NCBI GenBank assembly: GCA_000183865.1
Contig: CM001047.1
Coordinates: 2,240,505 to 2,258,587 of the forward strand
Origin: Listeria marthii FSL S4-120
Lineage (GTDB): Bacteria > Bacillota > Bacilli > Lactobacillales > Listeriaceae
Reading direction: 5' to 3'
DNA length: 18,083 nucleotides
A model generated the notes under the pieces. It did not search any database. It was not told where the DNA came from and worked only from the letters and a program-made list of their open reading frames with translations. The position numbers and the translations under genes were made by a program. Of this stretch, positions 14,018 through 18,083 are shown one piece after another. The number at the start of each line of letters is the position of its first letter. Positions within the stretch are counted from its first letter, which is position 1.

Positions 14018-15478
14018 ATGCAGAAGCATTTATTACAAAAGTTCGCAGCAATTTTACTTGTTTTTATATTTGTATTTTCTGGCTTCACTACTGTGTTCGC
14101 CGCTGATACTAAGGATGAAACCTTAACTAAAATTCAAGAAAAAGGTGTATTAACAGTCGGACTTTCCGCTGACTATCCACCGTATGAATTTCATCAAACA
14201 ATCGACGGTAAAGATAAAGTCGTTGGTTTTGATGTAAGCATTGCCGAAAAAATTGCCAAAGATTTAGATGTTAAATTAGATATTAAAGAAATGAACTTCG
14301 ATAGCTTGCTTGGCTCATTAAAAACCGGCAAGATTGATATGATTATTTCTGGGATGTCACCAACACCAGAACGCCAAAAAGAAGTAGATTTTTCTGATCC
14401 ATATATGTTCGTCCAACAACGTGTTGTGGTTAGAAAAACGGACAAAGATAAATTTACAAGCGTGAATGACTTTAGCGGTGTTAAAGTTGGTGCCCAAAAA
14501 CAAACTACCCAAGAAGAATTAGCACAAAATGAACTAGTTGGTTCAGATGTTGTTTCCCTTCAAAAAGTGCCCGATCTCATTCTTAACCTAAAAAGCAACA
14601 AAGTCGATGCCGTTGTGCTAGAAGGCCCTGTTGCCGAGGCTTATATTAGCCAAGATAAAACACTAGCAATGGCCGATATTAAATTCGTGAACGGTAGCAA
14701 AGAAACCGCCATCGCGATGCCAAAAGGTTCCACTGATTTACAAGCAAAAGTTAACGCGTCAATTAAAGATATACAAGATACTGGCTTATTGAAAAAATAT
14801 CAAAAGGAAGCCAATAAACTAATGTTCCAAGACGGTAGCTTCTATGAAAAATATGGTAACTACTTTATCACTGGTACATTAATCACGATTGCTCTAGCCG
14901 CTATCGGCGTATTATGTGGTGCGGTTCTTGGTTCATTACTAGCCTTAATGAAACTAGCGAAAACAAGATGGTTACGCTGGCCAGCAGCATGTTATATTGA
15001 ATTTGTCCGTGGCACACCGCTACTTATTCAAATTTTCATCGTCTTTTTCGGAACGCAAATCATCGGAATGGACGTATCCGCCTTCGTTTCCGGTTGTATC
15101 GCCCTATCCTTAAACAGCGCCGCTTATGTTGCTGAAATTATCCGTGCAGGTATTTCTGCTGTCAATAAAGGCCAAATGGAAGCAGCTCGTTCTCTTGGTA
15201 TGACGCAAAGTGCAAGCATGCGTTACATCATTTTACCGCAAGCAGTGAAAAACATTCTTCCTGCACTTGGGAATGAATTCGTTACTGTTATTAAAGAATC
15301 TTCCATCGTATCCGTGATCGGTGTAACAGAGCTAATGTTTATGACTGGCGTAGTCCAAGGCGCAAGCTTCAAGCCATTTATCCCGCTAATCATTACATCG
15401 TTAATTTACTTTGTACTAACATTTAGCCTATCAAGACTACTAGGTGTTGCTGAAAGGAGAATGAGAACAAGTGATTGA
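14018..15478 (+). CDS. arpJ: Polar amino-acid ABC transporter, fused solute-binding and permease protein
   Basis: The protein has 486 residues and two domains normally encoded apart. Residues 1-28 are a signal peptide or membrane anchor ending VFA, without a lipobox Cys. Residues about 35-265 are an SBP_bac_3 binding domain ([56 protein letters not shown]). From about 280 it is a HisM-type permease with about five helices and the EAA loop EAARSLGM...ILPQA near 388-408, which docks the ATPase. The binding domain is thus tethered to the outer membrane face. AAAGGGAG lies eight bases before the ATG. arpJ was, as I recall, reported as a Listeria gene induced inside mammalian cells and annotated as an arginine transporter; ligand identity is not visible in the sequence. 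Recalled as lmo2250. Confidence 0.93.
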   Translation: MQKHLLQKFAAILLVFIFVFSGFTTVFAADTKDETLTKIQEKGVLTVGLSADYPPYEFHQTIDGKDKVVGFDVSIAEKIAKDLDVKLDIKEMNFDSLLGSLKTGKIDMIISGMSPTPERQKEVDFSDPYMFVQQRVVVRKTDKDKFTSVNDFSGVKVGAQKQTTQEELAQNELVGSDVVSLQKVPDLILNLKSNKVDAVVLEGPVAEAYISQDKTLAMADIKFVNGSKETAIAMPKGSTDLQAKVNASIKDIQDTGLLKKYQKEANKLMFQDGSFYEKYGNYFITGTLITIALAAIGVLCGAVLGSLLALMKLAKTRWLRWPAACYIEFVRGTPLLIQIFIVFFGTQIIGMDVSAFVSGCIALSLNSAAYVAEIIRAGISAVNKGQMEAARSLGMTQSASMRYIILPQAVKNILPALGNEFVTVIKESSIVSVIGVTELMFMTGVVQGASFKPFIPLIITSLIYFVLTFSLSRLLGVAERRMRTSD

Positions 15479-16196
15479 TATTAAAAACCTACACAAACAT
15501 TTCGGTAAATTAGAAGTCTTAAAAGGTATTGACCTTGAAATCGCATCTGGAGAAGTGGTCGTAGTTATCGGCCCTTCCGGAAGCGGAAAAAGTACTTTCT
15601 TACGTTGCCTAAACTTATTAGAACAACCAACATCTGGCACGATTCTGTTCGAAAACAAAGACCTGATGGATAAACAAACCAACGTCAACGAACTTCGTCA
15701 AAAAATGGGCATGGTTTTCCAAAACTTCAACTTATTCCCACATAAAAACGTGCTCGAAAACCTAATGTTAGCCCCAATGAAAGTAAAAAACGAAAACACT
15801 GCAGCTGCCAAAAAGCATGCCCTATCTTTACTTGAAAAAGTCGGCTTAGCTAATAAAGCAACTAGCTACCCTTCGCAACTTTCTGGCGGACAACAACAAC
15901 GTGTCGCTATCGCCCGGGCGCTCGCAATGAATCCAGACGTAATGCTCTTCGATGAACCAACTTCCGCACTCGATCCAGAAATGGTCGGCGAAGTGTTAAG
16001 CGTTATGAAGTCACTGGCTAAAGAAGGCATGACTATGGTTGTCGTAACCCACGAAATGGGCTTTGCACGGGAAGTTGCCGACCGCGTTGTCTTCATGGAC
16101 GAAGGCGTAATTCAAGAACAAGGCACTCCAGAAGAAGTGTTCGGAAACCCACAAAATGATCGGACAAAAGACTTTTTAGGAAAAGTTTTAGCATAA
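15471..16196 (+). CDS. Polar amino-acid ABC transporter ATPase (GlnQ/HisP-like), GTG start
   Basis: The protein has 241 residues. The GTG start at 15471 overlaps the arpJ end by eight bases; AAAGGAG at 15453-15459 is 11 bases upstream. Motifs are Walker [10 protein letters not shown] (34-42), Q-loop [10 protein letters not shown], signature LSGGQQQR, Walker [14 protein letters not shown], and H-loop VVTHEMGFA, the pattern of polar amino-acid uptake (PAAT) ATPases. It powers the ArpJ permease by dimerising on the cytoplasmic face. Coupled translation supports a fixed stoichiometry with ArpJ. Recalled as lmo2251. Confidence 0.96.
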   Translation: MIDIKNLHKHFGKLEVLKGIDLEIASGEVVVVIGPSGSGKSTFLRCLNLLEQPTSGTILFENKDLMDKQTNVNELRQKMGMVFQNFNLFPHKNVLENLMLAPMKVKNENTAAAKKHALSLLEKVGLANKATSYPSQLSGGQQQRVAIARALAMNPDVMLFDEPTSALDPEMVGEVLSVMKSLAKEGMTMVVVTHEMGFAREVADRVVFMDEGVIQEQGTPEEVFGNPQNDRTKDFLGKVLA

Positions 16197-16205
16197 ACAA
16201 AGATT

Positions 16206-16234
16206 GCGTCTCGCCTATTGTTGGTGAGGCGTTT
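16206..16234 (+). terminator. Weak terminator or intercistronic hairpin before the aminotransferase
   Basis: GCGTCTCGCC (16206-16215) and GGTGAGGCGT (16223-16232) make a 10-pair stem with three G-U wobbles and a 7-nt loop. Only TTTAT-like bases follow. It may reduce rather than end transcription from the arpJ operon into the next gene. Confidence 0.5.
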
Positions 16235-16268
16235 ATCTGCACTTATAGAAAAAAGGAGCTAATTAAAC

Positions 16269-17420
16269 ATGATGAATAACTCAAAAATCGCAAAAAAACA
16301 TCAACAAATGCCCGTTAACATTCTTGCTGACATTGGAACACTCGCAAAAACAATGCCTGATATTCTTGATTTATCTATCGGTGATCCCGATTTAATTACA
16401 GATCAATCAATTATTAATGCTGCATTTGAAGATGTGAAAGCTGGCCATACAAAATATACAGAATCTGGTGGAGATATAGAGCTGATTGACGCCATTCGAG
16501 GTTATTTCAGCCGCAACTACGACCTTTCCTTTGAGCGCAACCAAATTCGTGCCACAGTTGGCGCACTTCATGGCATGTATTTAACTTTGCAAACCATTCT
16601 TGATGACGGTGATGAAGTCATTATTCACGAACCTTACTTCTCCCCTTACAAAGATCAAGTGTTAAACTCTGGTGGTACGCCAATTATCATTCCTACTTAC
16701 GAAAAAGATGACTTCGCGATTAATGTCGATATTTTAGAAGCTGCCATCACTAATAAAACGAAAGCTCTAATTTTAAATTCACCTAACAATCCAACTGGCG
16801 CTGTTTTTTCACCAGAAACATTTGAAAAAATCGCTAACCTTGCTAAAAAATATGACTTCTTTATTTTGTCCGATGAAGTGTATGATGGTTTTAGCTTTTA
16901 TGAAGACTTCGTACCAATGGCCAAATTCGCGCCAGACCATACAATTACGTTCGGTAGCATGTCTAAAAATTTCGCGATGACCGGTTGGCGTCTAGGTTAT
17001 ATGGTTGCCCCTGCTTATTTAAATGAAGCCGCAAAAATTATAAACGAAGGAATTACTTATTCAGCACCATCACCGTCCCAGCGAGCTGCTATATACGCGT
17101 TGAATCATTCTGAGACACTCATTCCTTTAGTAACAGAAACCTTCCAAAAACGCCTAGAATACATCGCAAAACGGGTGGAAGAAATCCCATATCTTTCTTT
17201 ACATCCACTTAAAGGCTCGATTTACGCCTTTATTAATATTTCTAAAACTGGTATGGACTCCGTTTCCTTCACAGAGTATGTTTTAAAAGAAACTCAAGTC
17301 CTTGTTATTCCCGGGCTAGCTTTCGGTGAGTCTGGTGATAGTTATGTTCGCCTAGCCGCTACGCAAGACATCAGCGTACTCGAAGAAGCATTTAACCGCC
17401 TAGCCAAATTAACCTTTTAA
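16269..17420 (+). CDS. PLP-dependent class I/II aminotransferase
   Basis: The protein has 383 residues, usual for fold-type I aspartate/aromatic-type aminotransferases. The PLP Schiff-base lysine is Lys233 in SMSKNFAMTGWRLGY. NSPNNPTG (near residues 172-179) and LSDEVYDGF supply the Asn, Asp and Tyr that hold the cofactor, and the C-terminal GDSYVRL Arg binds the substrate carboxylate. The first of two tandem ATG codons is chosen because AAAGGAG (16252-16258) is ten bases away. Genome annotations usually call relatives aspartate aminotransferase, but the subgroup (PatA or YkrV-like) has varied amino donors, so the exact substrate is open. Its place 72 bases after an amino-acid uptake operon suggests linked import and transamination. 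Recalled as lmo2252. Confidence 0.92.
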   Translation: MMNNSKIAKKHQQMPVNILADIGTLAKTMPDILDLSIGDPDLITDQSIINAAFEDVKAGHTKYTESGGDIELIDAIRGYFSRNYDLSFERNQIRATVGALHGMYLTLQTILDDGDEVIIHEPYFSPYKDQVLNSGGTPIIIPTYEKDDFAINVDILEAAITNKTKALILNSPNNPTGAVFSPETFEKIANLAKKYDFFILSDEVYDGFSFYEDFVPMAKFAPDHTITFGSMSKNFAMTGWRLGYMVAPAYLNEAAKIINEGITYSAPSPSQRAAIYALNHSETLIPLVTETFQKRLEYIAKRVEEIPYLSLHPLKGSIYAFINISKTGMDSVSFTEYVLKETQVLVIPGLAFGESGDSYVRLAATQDISVLEEAFNRLAKLTF

Positions 17421-17422
17421 TC

Positions 17423-17463
17423 AAAAGAGCAAACTCGCTTCATTAGCAAGTTTGCTCTTTTTT
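17423..17463. terminator. Rho-independent terminator between convergent genes
   Basis: AAAAGAGCAAACT (17423-17435) pairs with AGTTTGCTCTTTT (17449-17461). An inner GCT/AGC pair follows after one mismatch, and the loop is TCATT. The plus strand ends in U6. The minus strand has a shorter U4, so it probably also serves the HAD gene whose stop overlaps it. Confidence 0.92.
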
Positions 17464-18083
17464 ATTTTAATTTAATTTCTGCAAACGAAGAAACAACCGT
17501 CGCTTCTTTTGGAAAAGTAATATTTTTTGTTGCTTCATTTGGTACGATATACACTTTTAATCCAGCCTGCATTGCAGACAGCGCGCCATTTTTCGAGTCT
17601 TCTATCGCAATTGCTTCTTCCGGCTTCACACCAAGAGCTTCCACCGCTTGCAAATAAAGTGCCGGATGTGGCTTGATTTCATCCACATGATCCGCAGTTT
17701 GAATCGTCTCAAAGTCCGCTAAAATCCCAAGTCGTTCCAGCGTAGGTTTAATCCAAGCATAACCCGAACTTGTAGCAAGGCCAATTTTATAATCATTCGC
17801 TTTTACTTGTTCAAAAAATTCTTTGAAACCATCACGAAAGCCGAGTGATTGTTGGCCAAGATGACAAGCATCCGCCACGGTAGTTAAAAAAGCCTCTTTA
17901 TCAAAAGCCCCGTTCGTTGCTTCCATCATATAGCTAATAATTGGTTCTTCACTTGTACCGATAATTTGCTGATAAATTTCATCTGGTAAATCAATATCGT
18001 ACGTGTCTTTCAAGTAGTTCATTGTCTCCGTATACCATAAATTCTCCGTATCAAGCATGGTGCCATCAAAATCAAAAACAACC
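17462..18083 (-). CDS. HAD-superfamily phosphatase, beta-phosphoglucomutase-like, 5'-truncated
   Basis: The frame is open to the right edge, so the ATG at 18058 is internal: upstream codons read VVFDFDGT and join MLDTE to make the HAD motif I with both catalytic Asp residues. Probably only a few N-terminal residues are missing. Further motifs are the cap domain (about the next 60 residues), GLATSSG (motif II), DEIKPHPALY (motif III Lys) and AIEDSKNGALSA (motif IV acidic pair with EDSxxG). This pattern is shared by beta-phosphoglucomutase and small sugar-phosphate phosphatases. Which reaction it performs cannot be decided from these motifs. It is convergent with the aminotransferase gene. Recalled as lmo2253. 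Confidence 0.92.
   Translation of the reverse strand, partial: VVFDFDGTMLDTENLWYTETMNYLKDTYDIDLPDEIYQQIIGTSEEPIISYMMEATNGAFDKEAFLTTVADACHLGQQSLGFRDGFKEFFEQVKANDYKIGLATSSGYAWIKPTLERLGILADFETIQTADHVDEIKPHPALYLQAVEALGVKPEEAIAIEDSKNGALSAMQAGLKVYIVPNEATKNITFPKEATVVSSFAEIKLK

Noticed and set aside
17462..18058. ATG at 18058 as the start of the HAD gene
   Set aside because: It would remove the catalytic DFDGT motif, which is encoded in frame immediately upstream up to the window edge.
1..18083. Defence, toxin-antitoxin, CRISPR, prophage or insertion-sequence content
   Set aside because: I looked for direct repeats, terminal inverted repeats, integrase or transposase motifs, paired small genes and repeat-spacer arrays, and found none. 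All genes belong to common metabolic, transport or repair families with uniform base composition.

Overview
The window looks like chromosomal DNA of a low-GC Firmicute, almost certainly Listeria sensu stricto (L. monocytogenes or a close relative). Codons are AT-rich, Shine-Dalgarno sites are strong (AAAGGAG, GGAGGTG), and U-tailed terminators are frequent. I recognise the gene order from memory as the L. monocytogenes lmo2235 to lmo2253 region, which includes arpJ. That identification is recollection, not a search. I count 19 protein-coding genes, two of them cut by the window edges. There are no rRNA or tRNA genes, insertion sequences, CRISPR arrays or phage genes.

Region 1 (1-5366, + strand) is a hydroaromatic-acid locus. 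It holds the C-terminal bulk of an Old-Yellow-Enzyme/4Fe-4S/FAD-NAD(P) oxidoreductase, a YdiB-like shikimate/quinate dehydrogenase, and two paralogous 12-TM MFS transporters. I recall published work on Listeria 'qui' operons, in which the LysR regulator QuiR responds to shikimate and the products convert quinate/shikimate to protocatechuate. This locus fits that system. The substrate of the flavoenzyme is the main open question in the window.

Region 2 (5322-7750, - strand) is a YtrA-type GntR repressor, ABC ATPase and ABC permease operon. The genes are translationally coupled, and the ATPase has a TTG start hidden in the end of the repressor gene. It is probably autoregulated through short palindromes just upstream.

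Region 3 (7758-11864) is rich in DNA-alkylation functions. A split Ada system has ogt divergent from an Ada-type sensor/AraC activator across a 145-bp spacer with an Ada-box-like sequence. An RluA-family pseudouridine synthase follows. Then comes a tightly packed - strand operon of aldo/keto reductase, AlkD-type DNA glycosylase and VOC-family protein.

Region 4 (11808-13862) has a 386-bp gene-free spacer with several possible regulatory elements: a cre-like site, a TTAACA-like hexamer array, and a minus-strand terminator-like hairpin. It is followed by a DUF47 (PhoU-like) gene and a Pit-type phosphate transporter.

Region 5 (13924-18083) carries arpJ, a fused solute-binding/permease protein of the polar amino-acid ABC family. 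Its ATPase overlaps it, and a class I/II aminotransferase follows. These could together import and transaminate an amino acid. A convergent beta-phosphoglucomutase-like HAD phosphatase is cut by the right edge.

Most of the window is ordinary conserved chromosome. I see no clearly new multi-gene defence or mobile system. The best leads are the flavoenzyme in the qui-like locus, the unexplained elements in the 11808-12193 spacer, and the dyad in front of the second MFS gene.
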